Notes: generated by a model from the sequence alone, not told the origin. A stretch of 64,000 nucleotides of DNA from Axinella damicornis (GCA_963931865.1 OZ007516.1:5367897-5431896), one strand, 5' to 3'; counted from the first letter of the stretch, positions 22,028-33,120 are shown. Numbers and translations are program-made.

Positions 22028-22649
22028 TACCGTATACCGGGAAATTTTGGCGGCCATTAAATTTGGCGAAATGGCCTCAAATGGCTTGGTATAAATTTGG
22101 CATAAATTTGGCGTTTTTTAAATTTGCCGATCGCGACGGAAAAGTATGACGTCATTATGCCGCCGCGAGCGCGACGCGACTGACTTCACGAGATCGGGAA
22201 GCAGGACGAAGACGTACGAAACAGTGAGCAGTGTCATGGCCATCACGTTTTCAGCTGCATCTGGAGGCCCACAATCGGCGAACAGCTATCCGTGAGGTCA
22301 GCAATGCCCATGATGCGTACGCTGTGGCTGTTATGCACGACCCACTGCAGGACAGGTACACTGTACACACTACACAGTCGGCCATGACCGCATGTTCAGC
22401 AGTCTGTAGTCTGTCTGCGCTTTTAATTCGGTGCACCGTCTGTGAAGCAGTAGGTGCTTCTCCGAAGACCTCTGAGTCTCTCTCTCAGCAGGTAGTACGT
22501 TGGGTCTTGCAATCTCATTGAGAACTTGCTTCCAGCGCGTGCCGACTGACGATCTATCTGGCCAGCCAATATTGGTGCTTTTTAATTTGGCGATTGGCTT
22601 CCGAATCGCCAAATCGCCAACGGTCGCCAAAATTTCCCGGTATACGGTA
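22028..22649. mobile_element. TA-flanked CCGTA-type element (618 bp) carrying a second HIRAN-like exon
   Basis: The element is 22030-22647. Perfect TIRs of at least 20 bp start CCGTATACCGGGAAATTTTG and are flanked by TA. The left half contains TGACGTCA-like and GC-rich promoter-like sequence before the coding fragment. It lies in intron 4 of gene A. Confidence 0.88.
22231..22358 (+). pseudogene. HIRAN-like fragment inside the 22-kb element
   Basis: One + frame gives GHHVFSCIWRPTIGEQLSV (from about 22,235). The adjacent frame continues REVSNAHDAYAVAVMHD. Together they follow the HIRAN-like order seen at 18,121, with a one-base shift between. The coding part ends at AGGACAG|GTACAC, a plausible 5' splice site. 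The two fragments differ in sequence, so this is not a recent duplicate of the 18-kb one. Confidence 0.55.
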
Positions 22650-23454
22650 GTATGCACAGCTCTCAATGGTGATGGCCGATATAGCAGTAGCTACGTTATC
22701 CACAATGTCATGGCAAAGCCAGCATTCGTGTGAGTGTTGTAAACGTACATACAGGCTTGGAAATTATGGCTCGAACCTTGATAGCATATGTCCGTGATGA
22801 ATGTATGCACATATGCAGAGTTCAGTAGACCACCTTCACCAATTTGGAGCTTGCTCAGCCTCACCTCAATCCAATGCTTTGCACATAGCTTATGTCGCAT
22901 GTAGTTTGATAAACATCTCAAGGCATTCATGTTGGAGTTGTCGGCAGTATGTGACCGTGAATATGATCAGTGGTTTCCCAGATGGGCACATTGATTATTC
23001 AATTCCTCATTTTCTCAGAAAATTATCCCTATTGTTCTCAATTCCCAATACTAATTCGTACAAACAACAATTCACTCATTCTCTTAGTGTACCGTAACAT
23101 ATTGGCTCTACTAAGATTAGTCCTTCAAGCAGACAAAGCGTTCTAACTAGAGCTCAATTGAAACATGGCAAAGGTACTTTCCTGACAAATGTACATGGCC
23201 TCCATGAGAAACAGTGGAGGATGCTCAAAGGTGGTTTCAGCACCCACCAGGATTCAGCCACTGCAACCTTTGTTGAAGCTCATCAAATATCCATGTGACC
23301 TTTGACCTCTCAGAACTCAATGAAAAATGCCACAGGCTAGGAAGCAACCTGAGACAGAGATGGATACAACACACTGTAGCTTTAGTTGTCAGTCCAGTCC
23401 GTAGTCCAGTATACTAGTATACACAAGTCTGTATACCTATTTCAACCCAATGCG

Positions 23455-23873
23455 ACTACTTCTTAGCCTCGTTCCCAGTCCCACGCCCAGCTTTTCTTCG
23501 CTTGCAGTACGGTAAAGCGGGGAGGGCCTAACTGGTACATTTCCTCACGTGAGCATGACGTAATCGAAAAATGGCAAAATTTTCAGAACGAAGATGCTAC
23601 GTTTTGCGTGTTATTCAACCATCCACACGTTCAACGCTCGGTAAGTATGACAGTCGCCCCCCGCTAGCTAGATACGTGTGGTATCTCACTTGGTACCTTC
23701 GCTCTTCTTGCTGTTCTGAGACCACGTACGCCCACGTTCAACTTCCGGTCTTTCTACCCCTTTCTACCCTTGACGTCACTCACGTGAGGAAATGTACCAG
23801 GCCCTCCCCGCTTTACCGTACTGCAAGTGACGAAAAGCTGGGCGTGGGACTGGGAACAAGGCTAACTACTTCT
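23455..23873. mobile_element. TAGCCTCG-family TIR element with 9-bp duplication, carrying a first-exon-like ORF
   Basis: The element is 23464-23864. Left TAGCCTCGTTCCCAGTCCCA and right TGGGACTGGGAACAAGGCTA are inverted; similarity extends about 110 bp in, including CACGTGAG and TGACGTAA/TGACGTCA. The perfect 9-bp duplication ACTACTTCT lies at 23455-23463 and 23865-23873. At 23571 an ATG opens MAKFSERRCYVLRVIQPSTR and runs to CTCG|GTAAGT. The encoded peptide is not recognised. Confidence 0.85.
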
Positions 23874-25118
23874 GTAACTGGCCCTTTGTCAGGTAGTTAC
23901 GAATATCATTGTGGTCAGTTGAGGGTTGTAAATATAGATTAGACGACGGGTCCATAGAACTACAGGTTTTAGAAGGCCATTAGCCGTGGACTGTAGCGTT
24001 CTGAGCACCGCAAGGATGCTACTAAGGGCCCAATGCCTTCCAAGCCCCATAGTTTCCCGACATCCATCCAATTTAGTCTGCAGTAGTGGTAACGACGTAG
24101 AGTGCTAGTGACCTGCATAGTAACAGAGCAAAATTCTGGAGTCAGAGGATGTTTTTTAGTAGTAAAAGATAAGTTAGCTGCAATCAGTACAAGACTACAG
24201 CTACAGCTGTGAGCAAGCAGTCAAACTCCGCCCTTTGATGCATGTACAGTGCAGCCAGATGGATCAATGTGCTATGCCGTGCCAGTGACCTGTTCAATGT
24301 CAGTACAATACTCAGTATTACTCACCACTTGATCATATCGTCACTCTTGATATGCTTTAATCCATGCATTGTTTTGTTTGCGACTGAACCACCTGTTGCT
24401 ATGAAAGATGTACATGAATAGCCTGGGAAGTCTATAGCTAGTTTCTACCATTTGTGGGCACTATGGGATTTAGAAATCATGCTTTTGACAAATTAGATTA
24501 CAGAATTTTAATAGATCGAGCTGCAGTCTATTTTTCTCAGTGACACGTTGTCAGGGATTATAGATAACATGTAGAACCTGTCTTCTTTGTCTCCTGGTAG
24601 CACAAAATAGCGTTTGGCCGCCTTCAAATTATTAGTGATAGCTACTGGAAAGGATAATGCCTAAAGAGTATTGGATCTCGTTAAAGGGACTGTATTAGCT
24701 ATTTTATGAGTGAATATGGAATAGTGGAATAATGGAATAGCAAAATATTGGAATAACTTCTTTTTAACAGGAGGTGAAAATATGCCTGTATATTGCCGAC
24801 ATGGCACGTGCAGCTGCTATCCAACGAGGTAGCCAGGCCACTTCTAGCTGTGTCTGGACTTGTAGAAGAGCTGAGAGAATAGTGGGCAAGCTGTGTGAGA
24901 TCCTTAAATCTAGAGCTGAGAAGAGCCATGTCCATGAGCTCCAGCCCATGGAAAGTAGAGAAGGTATAATTTATGTAGAAGTTAATTCAAGGTAAAATGG
25001 TACTTTGTAGGGTTGCCAGAGTGTTAACACACACCATGCATCTGAGATGATAGCTACAGTACAGTGACTTGAACTAAGCTCCTAACTCACACTACCCATG
25101 GGCTGATGGCTCAGTAAC

Positions 25119-26956
25119 GAGGTAATTTGTTCTATAGAGTTGATTCTTGGACTTGGAACGGTAGTTGGCAAACAAATTTTATTTTGCAGTGTTTCGATCA
25201 CCGTCTTGTGATCTTCTTCGGGCATATTATACTAAGAGAATGGCATACGTAGGTGCTATATGTACAAATTAATTAATCGTTGGAGATTGAGGACGAAAGG
25301 AGACTCCCCTTTCTGGACGTACAAGTCACAAGAGATGTTGAATCAGGCACCTTCCAAACAACAGTCTACCGCAAACCCACCCATACAGACAGATACCTCA
25401 ACTTTGAGTCTTACCACCCGACTCATTACACTCCTGGTATAGGATAAATTGTGCCGCGTAATGTAATTAATATTCTACATAATTAATAAACGTTTGACTA
25501 TTTCCGAATGGCCTACAAAGATTCTGACTACACCGTCGTGATCGCTATGATGCAGTGACACAAAATCAAAATAATCGTGCTGAAACTCACCTTGGTGGTG
25601 GAGATATGAGCGCTTTTGTCTCGCCGTTGGCCGCCATTGCTCGAGCGCTCCATCAACTTCCGGTGGCAGTACCGTTCTTAGGAAAGGCACACGAAGATTC
25701 TGACCACACGGCCGTAATTGCTGTCGTTCACTGACGCTTACATGCCGAAACTCACCATGCTGGCGAAGTTGTGAGTGCTGTAATAATGTCTTGTCTTCCT
25801 TTTGGTCGCCATTGCTTGCGATCGACTGAGCGTGGTTGCCACGTGGCATGTGCGTTAATTGGAACGTACTGCAATACTTAGCTTGCGCTATGGCAGGTTG
25901 CAACGCGGCTACTTTATGAATGGTACTTGAGAGCACTCTAAATAATTTCTGATCTTCCCTGTATATATATAGGTATCATGGTACTCACGTGATGTATGAT
26001 AATTGGAACGAACTGTCACACTTAGCTTGTGCTACCGTTTAACCGCGGCCTACCAGGAGTGCGGTTGCCCCTCGTGTGAAGACAGGAATTATCCGCACCC
26101 TCCTCCAGCGAGCCAAACGCATTTGCAACAGTGAAGCAGCAGCAGTGAATGAGACAAGACACATCCGAAAGGTCTTCGGCAAAAATGGCTACCCATGCAC
26201 ACGGTTTCATCGGAAGAGCTATGAATCCATCACCCCCCAGGACGACGACAGAGGAAACACCGGAGATGGTGGCAACAGTGACGATCCCTTACATCAAGCG
26301 AAGCAATATGACGAATCTTAGCGAGAGAGAATATCAGAGTGGCCTTCAGGTCCAAAACTACAATCAGGTCCATCTTGACCAATGTAAAGCCACAGGTACA
26401 TCCACACGACAAGAAGGGAGTGGTGTACTGCATACCCTGCCAGGACTGTGACAAGATTTACATTGGAGAGACGGGCAGGACATTAATGTACGACAAAAAG
26501 AACACAAGGGACATCTCACAAACGGACACACAGAGGACTCAGCGGTAGCCGCCCATGCCCATCAACAGCTACACGACATCGACTGGGAGAACAGTTCAGT
26601 TCTGGACTATGATGACGACTATTACAAGAGGAAAGTAAAGGAGGCACTGCGAATAAAACAGACAGACAACTTCAACCAGGACAGTGGTTTGGCAGTCAAC
26701 CCAGTACGGTCATCACAATGTTCTTATTCGTGCATTCTGATATTTCATTTCTAATTACATTATTAGTGTATTATGTAATTAGTTTGTACATATAGCACCT
26801 ACGTATGCCATTCTCTTAGTATGCCTGAAGAAAATCACAAGACGGTGATCGAAATGTTGCAAAATAAAATTTGTGTGCCAACTACCGTTCCAAGTCCAAG
26901 AATCAACTCTATAGAATATTGCGGAGCATGGTAACATGACACTAGAGGTAATTTGT
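25119..26956 (+). mobile_element. 5'-truncated Penelope-like element (PLE), 12-bp duplication, split by a Helitron-like insertion
   Basis: The element body spans 25131-26944 and is flanked by GAGGTAATTTGT (25119-25130, 26945-26956). About 125 bp at the left end (25138-25268) is repeated inverted near the right end (26786-26912), as in many PLEs. The coding part starts inside the reverse transcriptase: FLDVQVTRDVESGTFQTTVY near 25310, ending HPTH at 25425. It resumes at 26075 with VKTGIIRTLLQRAKRIC. The C-terminal GIY-YIG nuclease follows near 26,420: GVVYCIPCQDCDKIYIGETG. Removing 25426-26074 restores the reading frame exactly. Further shifts near 26,230, 26,340 and 26,485 show decay. Confidence 0.85.
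25426..26074 (-). mobile_element. Full-length Helitron/DINE-like unit inserted in the PLE
   Basis: This 649-bp copy lies in reverse orientation, from TTACACTCCTGG to GGTTGCCCCTCG. It interrupts the PLE coding sequence between ACTCA and TGTGAAG. The joined flanks give an uninterrupted PLE frame, so the insertion left no target duplication and fell between A and T. That is the Helitron target rule. The 5' TC and 3' CTRR of classical Helitrons are absent; subterminal inverted repeats and an AT microsatellite fit the Helentron/DINE group better. On the minus strand it retains the HGEFRHVSV and SLHHSDHDGVVRIFVG frames. Confidence 0.8.
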
Positions 26957-27335
26957 CTTGGGAATTTTGACATCTTGACAGTATGTACATCGGGTTTGCG
27001 AGGATAGACAAGGGCATAAAGCCTGGCTCATTCTGCAGGGAGGACTTTGCACAAAACTTCAGCAAGGCACAGCACTTCTCAACTTTAGCTTTAGTGCAAC
27101 CCTCTCGAGGTCTTCCACAAGACTTGTACGGTGTACATAGTTCCTCTGCAAGTCCATCTAGATACAGATGGTATAACGTCTCATTGCAGTGCAGTGATAT
27201 GTTGGCAATGTACAAAGCCTTCCAGTAGTTATTCCACTATTCTGTACTCCACATTTTATGGGCTCCCTGTTATCAACGCCAAGTTACGTAACATGCAAAA
27301 TATCAAAGGTAGTGTTTCTTTGTATCTCCTTGTAG
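26957..27335. other. Intron 4, last 380 bp
   Basis: No exon is supported. A minus-strand frame over 26,980-27,215 is Cys/Leu-rich (HCNETLYHLYLDGLAEEL...). It could be a mobile-element remnant or chance. The intron ends TTTGTATCTCCTTGTAG. Confidence 0.4.
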
Positions 27336-29571
27336 GTATGGATTTGCAGACGCTGTCTCCTACCTGCTGAAGGAGGTGCAACTTAACCCCAACTCTACCA
27401 CCAAGTCTGGTGAAACACCTCTTAGCTTTGCCGACGAAGCTGCCATAATACGCGAGCTCCTCCGATATGGAGCCACCCCTGACTACCAACTGTGGAGCAG
27501 GCACCTTCCTTCGAACTGCCCAAAACAGCCTGAACAGCAAGCTGTTAAAACATTTGTGGTTGGTGATCCAGGAGCGGGAAAAAGTACGCTAGTAAAATCA
27601 CTGCAAAAGGAAAGCAATGTGTTGTCCTACGTTGCGAATCGAGTGTCAAAAGTGTCTGGTGTTGATCAGAAGACAGCAGGCATTGTGCCACATGACATTG
27701 AGAGCAGAAAATTTGGCCGACTCACTCTGTATGACTTCGCTGGACAAAAGGAGTTCTATGCTGGCCATGATGCTGTGCTCAAAAGTGCAGTTTCTGGGTC
27801 ACCAGCAGCTGTCTTTCTCATTGTTGCGGACCTAGACAACAGCGACAAAGAATTCAAAGAGAGAATCCAGTACTGGTTAGCTTTCCTTGAGAATCAGGGA
27901 CTTTCAGCTGACCCTAAGCCCCATGTCATCATTGTGTGCAGCCATGCTGACCAACTGAAGAAGACAGAAGTAGACAAGAAGAGAAGCATTGTAGACTCTC
28001 TCCAGCAGTCACCAGCTTTCTCAAGCTTTCATTATGCCGGGTTTGTTGCAATGGATTGCCGATATTCAGTGTCAACTTCGATGTCACTGCTTCGCCAGCA
28101 TCTTGCCAAATGTTGTCAGGAACTTCGAAGCACAGTTGAAATGACCTGTAGAAGCCATTGCTTTCTGGTGTACCTCTTTGACAAGTTTCGAGGGTGTCCA
28201 GCACTTAACCTGACTAAGGTTGCTTCAACTGTTGCTAGTGAGTCTGCAAACGAGCAGTTAGTAGCCTTCATTCCCGAGGACGTCAGTGGCATTTCCCACA
28301 TCTGTGATGAGCTAAACGAAAGAGGCAATATTCTGTTTCTGAAAGGTTCCGGGGCAAGCCAAAGCAGCTGGATCATCTTAGACAGGGAAACTCTTCTTTC
28401 TCGAGTGACAGGCACAGTCTTTGCTCCCAAGGACTTCAAGCAGTACAAGAATCTAGCCAGCAGTACTGGCGTGGTCCCATTCTCTAAGATTCCCACCCAC
28501 TTCCCCGATCTTGACCCTGATATGATTGTCCACTTCCTCTGCCATCTGGAGTTCTGCCACAACATAGCTGACTCTGAAGTCCTCCAACTCCTTCATTCTT
28601 TACGAGACAGTGAGCCTGTTGCAACCATCGATCTCAGTGAGAAGTTTCTTTTCTTTCCTAACCTGGTGAGCATTGAGGTGCCCAGTGAAGTGTGGGAGAG
28701 CAGTCCAGACTTCGGCCATCACTGTGGCTTGGTCTTGCAGTGCAAACCTGGACAATTCTTCACTCCTCGCTTTCTTCAAGTCCTCCTCCTTCGACTTGCT
28801 TTCTCCTTCGCTCTTGCACCAGATGTGCAGCAGGAGACAAGCAGTGATCTGCCTACCATCAAGAGGAAGTGCAAAGTGTGGAAGAGTGGTATCTACTGGG
28901 CAAACCGAAGTGGAGTTGAGGCTTTAGTGGAAGTAGGGGAAGGGAGCAAGAGGGTAGTTGTCCTGCTGCGCTGCTCAAAGGGGAGACAAGTAGAATGTGC
29001 ACACCTACGATCTGCCATTATTGGCAAAATACTCCTAGTCAGAAGTGAATTCTGTCCGAAAGTAGCCATTCGTGAGTTTCTTCTTCGACCTTCTGATTCC
29101 AAGGATTACTCTCTCAAACCATCATCTGAGCTCACACTCATCACCACCGCAGAGCTTGCTGATGCAGTTATGAAAGCAGAACCAGGTGTTCTGGACATGG
29201 CTGGAAGTGGAATTAGCATTGTTGATCTACTTGGGTTTGAACCATATGCCTACCTAGGTGAACGCATCATCCGAGAACTCTTTGACGAACAGAATCCCAG
29301 CTACAGTGAGCAACTTTCCGATGACTTCCTGTATGGGATCGCCAACAAGAACTATCATTTGTTCGATCATGTCAAGAAGATGCTCGATCTTCCAGCAGCT
29401 TCAGTGGAGTGTCACATCTATCCCGCTATCCCTGGAGAGGCCCACAAGATGCATCACCTCCTTCTGTGCTGGAGGGAGAGAAGCGAGGGGTCCAGACAGT
29501 GCCTCCGCCAAACACTCGACCGCTTCAGCGTGTTTGCTGGGAGAAACCCCTGTACTCTTACGCAGGTCTAA
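27336..29571 (+). CDS. Gene A exon 5: last ankyrin repeat, ROC GTPase, COR and death-like domain
   Basis: The exon starts after CCTTGTAG; the join with exon 4 gives CGG. With exons 1-4 the protein is about 911 aa. Ankyrin units cover roughly residues 17-210. The ROC domain follows with a P-loop GDPGAGKST (about 243-251), G3 DFAGQ (about 300-304) and a G4-like SHAD (about 369-372) where NKxD is usual. The COR region follows (about 430-720, including FFPNLVSIEVPSEVW). A six-helix, death-domain-like segment ends the protein (about 824-905: LSDDFLYGIANKNYHLF ... LLLCWRE). ANK-ROC-COR-Death is the DAPK architecture without its kinase; such ROCO proteins act in cell-death or stress signalling. The TAA at 29569-29571 follows CAG|GTCTAA, a poor donor, so this is probably the true end. 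Expression is not shown. Confidence 0.92.
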
Positions 29572-29915
29572 GTTTTGTATATACATGCTATTAGTAATGA
29601 GCACAATATATTAGCTTTGTCCTCCAAAGTACTTTATGTGGATTTATATTTCTTCAAGTTGATAGTTATAATCAGCTTATAGTTGTAACATGTTACCACC
29701 CTGCCTGCATGCACACACAGTATAATATTATTGCAAATTGTAGTCTTGTATAATTATTGTATACAGTTGTGCCTGTTTGGTGTGTTTAATTAGTGTATTG
29801 ATGTGTATTCTAGTGTCATCTATGCACCACATCTTTGTAATGGTCTCTACAGCCGTCTTTATCTTTGTCATTTTTGTTTCATATTCTGGTTTTATATTTT
29901 GTTCCTTTAACTGTA
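29572..29915. other. 3' flank of gene A
   Basis: AT-rich, likely 3' UTR and intergenic. No coding signal is seen up to the TTAA at 29916 where the inverted-arm composite begins. Confidence 0.5.
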
Positions 29916-30473
29916 TTAAGGTGGGATTCTACCTTTCAAACTGTAACAATGAATTGTATGCTCTGATGCTAGATAATTCTATGTTCTTAGAAGATACAAC
30001 CTATTACAGCCATCTACAGGTGGTGTCTCCTTTGAATACTGTGGAACTCTGGATTAGTGTACAGGAATTTAATTATTAGTAGTGTTTCCGGTGTCAGAGG
30101 TAGCCCCGCCCCCTACTTGCTGCAAGTAATGGTATTCACTGGAAACGCGTGCAGACTAATCCTATTACGCACTGAACCTCGTCCCCTCCAACACTCAACT
30201 GTGTAAACAGGGCTGTACCCTGCTACTGTGACCCCACCTGCATGAGTTGGCAGCTACTGTAGCCCAAATTTTTTTACATGTAGTGTCAGAAGCATAGCTA
30301 CCCTCAGAGGGGGTACTATCTATGGTGAGTCACCAGACAGTGTTTTGGGGTGAAGCATGCTACATAATCAAGAATGCAAATGGAATAATTATGACAACAA
30401 TGCAATTATACATGAACTCAACCAAGATCGACACATACATGTTGATGAAAGGAACTCAGAATGTACAAACTCA

Positions 30474-31059
30474 GAATGAACCAGACATGTAAGTTTCCCC
30501 CTCAATTAATTTACTTTTCTCTTCATATCCCTTCCGGGCATGGCGTTTCCGCTTCCGTGCCAATTTTGTCGTTTCACTTGCATTATACTTTATACAGCCG
30601 AGACTTGTCTTGGCGTTGTAGTGCTTGTGACGCATAATCTCCAGCTTCCAGCCCCATATTGGCAAGTAATCTCTGCATGGTAAGTTGAGCACCAATGTTG
30701 AACTTACAAACAGCAATGGCTACAGCTGTCTCAAGGGTTTCGCTTCCAACGAACCTTTCTTTGGGGCACAGCTGCCAAATAGTGCCATTCAGTGCCTCAT
30801 TGGCATTTTGAGTGTGTCCCAGTGCACACCGCTCAAGTAGCTCCGTTTTTGACAACCTCTCAAAAATTGGCTTCAATTCTTCGAAGATAGCCCTTGGGAT
30901 GGAATCATGGTGCTCGTATGTCTGTGAGTTTCTTTGCCACCCACACCAAGATGTGCTTCCAGTTGGACAGAACTGGTGCATTGGCTTCTTAGTAGTGGAA
31001 GCTGAGTGATACAGTATGGCACGGACTGCTTTTTGCATTGAACTAACGTCATTCAAATG
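30474..31059 (-). pseudogene. Inverted partial copy of the Mutator-like transposase gene (3' part)
   Basis: The minus-strand frames are the same as the C-terminal ~190 residues at 37381-37968, from NDVSSMQKAV to the terminal GETYMSGSF. They carry the same frameshift near the SRLYKV/YNASETT junction. The 5' two-thirds is missing; upstream of the break the frame continues into unrelated sequence (NAWVRGSNKHSHKSVVELAN). Confidence 0.85.
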
Positions 31060-31140
31060 GTTGGCCAATTCTACCACACTTTTGTGAGAGTGTTTATTGG
31101 AACCTCGTACCCAGGCATTGAGTGGATGTGGCATGATCTC

Positions 31141-31419
31141 TCAAGTGTAACTTCTCACATAGTCATACTTAGCAGAGTGCCATTTCCTAAAATGGTTTCT
31201 TTTCCTCGAGAAACAAAAAAACAAATTGCACTTCTCACACTTGTATATAGTTTTTCGTCTTTTATTTTTTATTGTCCTACAGTAGTCACAAAATCGTTCT
31301 TCTTTGCTAAAAGTCAGTTGGTGTGGGGCTCGAATGGTACTTTTTGCATGCAGATGTTTCTTTTCAAAGGGGATGGTGTACTCCTCATCAGATGAACTAG
31401 AAGAAACTGTGCCCATCAA
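31141..31419 (-). pseudogene. Cys-rich zinc-finger-like fragment (piggyBac-type C-terminus?)
   Basis: The 92-codon frame has an acidic Ser-rich start, then FCDYCRTIKNKRRKTIYKCE followed by KCNLFFCFSRKRNHFRKWHS. The Cys-x2-Cys ... Cys-x2-Cys-x5-Cys ... His layout resembles the C-terminal zinc-binding tail of piggyBac-derived transposases. No DDE core is seen beside it. It could be another small zinc finger. Confidence 0.4.
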
Positions 31420-31480
31420 TACTGTAGAAAGGTTTCATAACCTATTGCACACATTTCCTGTTTGATGTTAGCCCCTGACC

Positions 31481-31934
31481 TAGTCACGTTCCCAGACCCT
31501 ATGTGCAGCCCTGTCAGAAAAGTCGAAAGGAAAGGGAAGGGGTTTCTAGTGACTTGCATTGGGGTCACATGCAAGTCACAGAATGTAAGCATACTAACTT
31601 TATCAACTTCTGCTACAACTGCTTTTTATTGATTTAGAAGCGCTTTTACTTGCTTTTGCACAAACGAAAATGACTAGCAGGACTGTGACAAGAAATCGAC
31701 GCAGTATGCATGGAGAGGCATTTCAGTGCTAAAATCAGAAAGCAAGAAGCAATCAAGAGTTTAGTTCTCAGTAAGGACATTTTGTATGCTTGCAAGCAGC
31801 AAGTCCATGGGCTTCACCATGCTACCCTACGTTTACGACCCTCAGACGGATAGTTCTGAACTTCAACAACAAGGTACAGTTGTCTTGATCATAAACAAAC
31901 AAACATGCATGTGGAGGGTCTGGGAACGAGACTA
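31481..31934. mobile_element. TAGTC-type TIR element with exon-like ORFs
   Basis: Left TAGTCACGTTCCCAGACCCT and right AGGGTCTGGGAACGAGACTA are inverted. The flanks CCCCTGACC and CCCCAACCT are only partly alike, so no duplication is claimed. Inside on + are a 19-codon ORF MTSRTVTRNRRSMHGEAFQC (near 31,669) and an ATG-led stretch MGFTMLPYVYDPQTDSSELQ (near 31,807) that runs into CAAG|GTACAG. Confidence 0.65.
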
Positions 31935-32032
31935 CCCCAACCTGCAGCAATAGTATGGCTACAGGGGGAGGCTTCTGTATAGGCTAATGCTATTTTTTGT
32001 CCTTTCAATTATCTTCGCAAGGAAACAACCCA

Positions 32033-32397
32033 CATTATACTAGGGCTGAGCGATTGTGGATTTTCCAACATCACGATTATTGTATCCATATAATCACGAT
32101 TATCGATTATATTATGCCATTTGAAGGAGATCTGCATACACCATTCAAAGTCGCAAGGCCGTGGCGGACAGAAGCCATGATGGACAGAAGCCACAGTTGA
32201 CAGAACCAACCCACAGAAACCTTGGATAGAAGCCATGGTCACGCAGTGCTTACGTATTCGTAGTCCTGATTATTGTATTCGCAATCCTGCTAAGTATATT
32301 CATGAAAACCCATAAGCACTTTTGCGCGTGTGACTAACATCCCGGTGGCGATTGCTGCAATCACCATCGCGATCAATCGCTCAGCCCTACATTATAC
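32033..32397. mobile_element. hAT-type MITE (349 bp) with 8-bp duplication
   Basis: The element is 32041-32389. TIRs are TAGGGCTGAGCGATTG and CAATCGCTCAGCCCTA. The perfect 8-bp duplication CATTATAC lies at 32033-32040 and 32390-32397. Eight-base duplications and TAGGGCTG-like ends are typical of hAT elements. No coding sequence is visible. Confidence 0.92.
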
Positions 32398-32472
32398 CTA
32401 TAAATATATGCAGGCTTTCAGTTTACGCTATAGAGGTCCGCAGCAATACTCATGCATGCTCCAACTATGCAG

Positions 32473-33120
32473 CCTCGTTCCTAGTCTCGCGTGGCCCAGA
32501 CCCTTCCCGCGGCGATTAGTGGGCGGGGCGGGAGGAGGGGAGGAGGGAAGAAGGGTCTGGTGACTCTGAACAAGATGTTGTTGTAAAATGGAATGTAATT
32601 ATTGAAATAATCTTCCGTAAATGTAATATTGCACGTGACTTACTCAAGTATACTATTAGTAGTTAATCGAGCACACAGCTAGAGCCATGGCTATCAAGGA
32701 AGAGCGCTGTACCGTCTGCCTCAAAGACTTGCCGAAGAGTAGTATGTGAAGGAGACTTAACAGTGAGACATTCCAGAACCCGTGTGGAGACTCACGGAGA
32801 CGTCCGTATCGCACGCAAATTATCTTCGCTTTGTTTGGACATCAACTGCGTGTAGCCTAGCTGTGAAGCTGCTAAGGAGGCAGTCTTGAATCCTCTCGAT
32901 CTCGGCCATGTCAACTATATAAAATCTAGTCACGCGCTCAAAGCGGAAATCGTGCCACAAATTACAGGCTGCTTCAATCTGATTGGCTCTACCCGCATTC
33001 CGGCAGAGCCAACAACATCTTGTTCAGAGTCACCAGACCCTTCTTCCTTCCTCCCCTCCTCCCGCCCCGCCCACTAATCGCCGCGGGAAGGGTCTGGGCC
33101 ACGCGAGACTACCTCGTTCC
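32473..33120. mobile_element. TAGTCTCGC-family element (630 bp) with 9-bp duplication and a first-exon-like ORF
   Basis: The element is 32482-33111, with long inverted ends (over 90 bp) starting TAGTCTCGCGTGGCCCAGAC. The duplication CCTCGTTCC is perfect (32473-32481, 33112-33120). The target is itself a TAGCCTCGTTCCCAGG-family repeat. Inside on +, GCCATGG near 32,686 opens MAIKEERCTVCLKDLPKSS, followed by a GTATGT donor-like site. The CxxC start looks like the beginning of a zinc finger. Confidence 0.9.

Noticed and set aside
29566..29580. Splice donor CAG|GTCTAA at the end of gene A exon 5
   Set aside because: Poor match beyond GT, and the death-like domain is already complete before the TAA.
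30812..31009. 65-codon + strand ORF repeated exactly on the minus strand at 37430-37627
   Set aside because: Antisense shadow of the transposase gene, duplicated because the arms are inverted copies.
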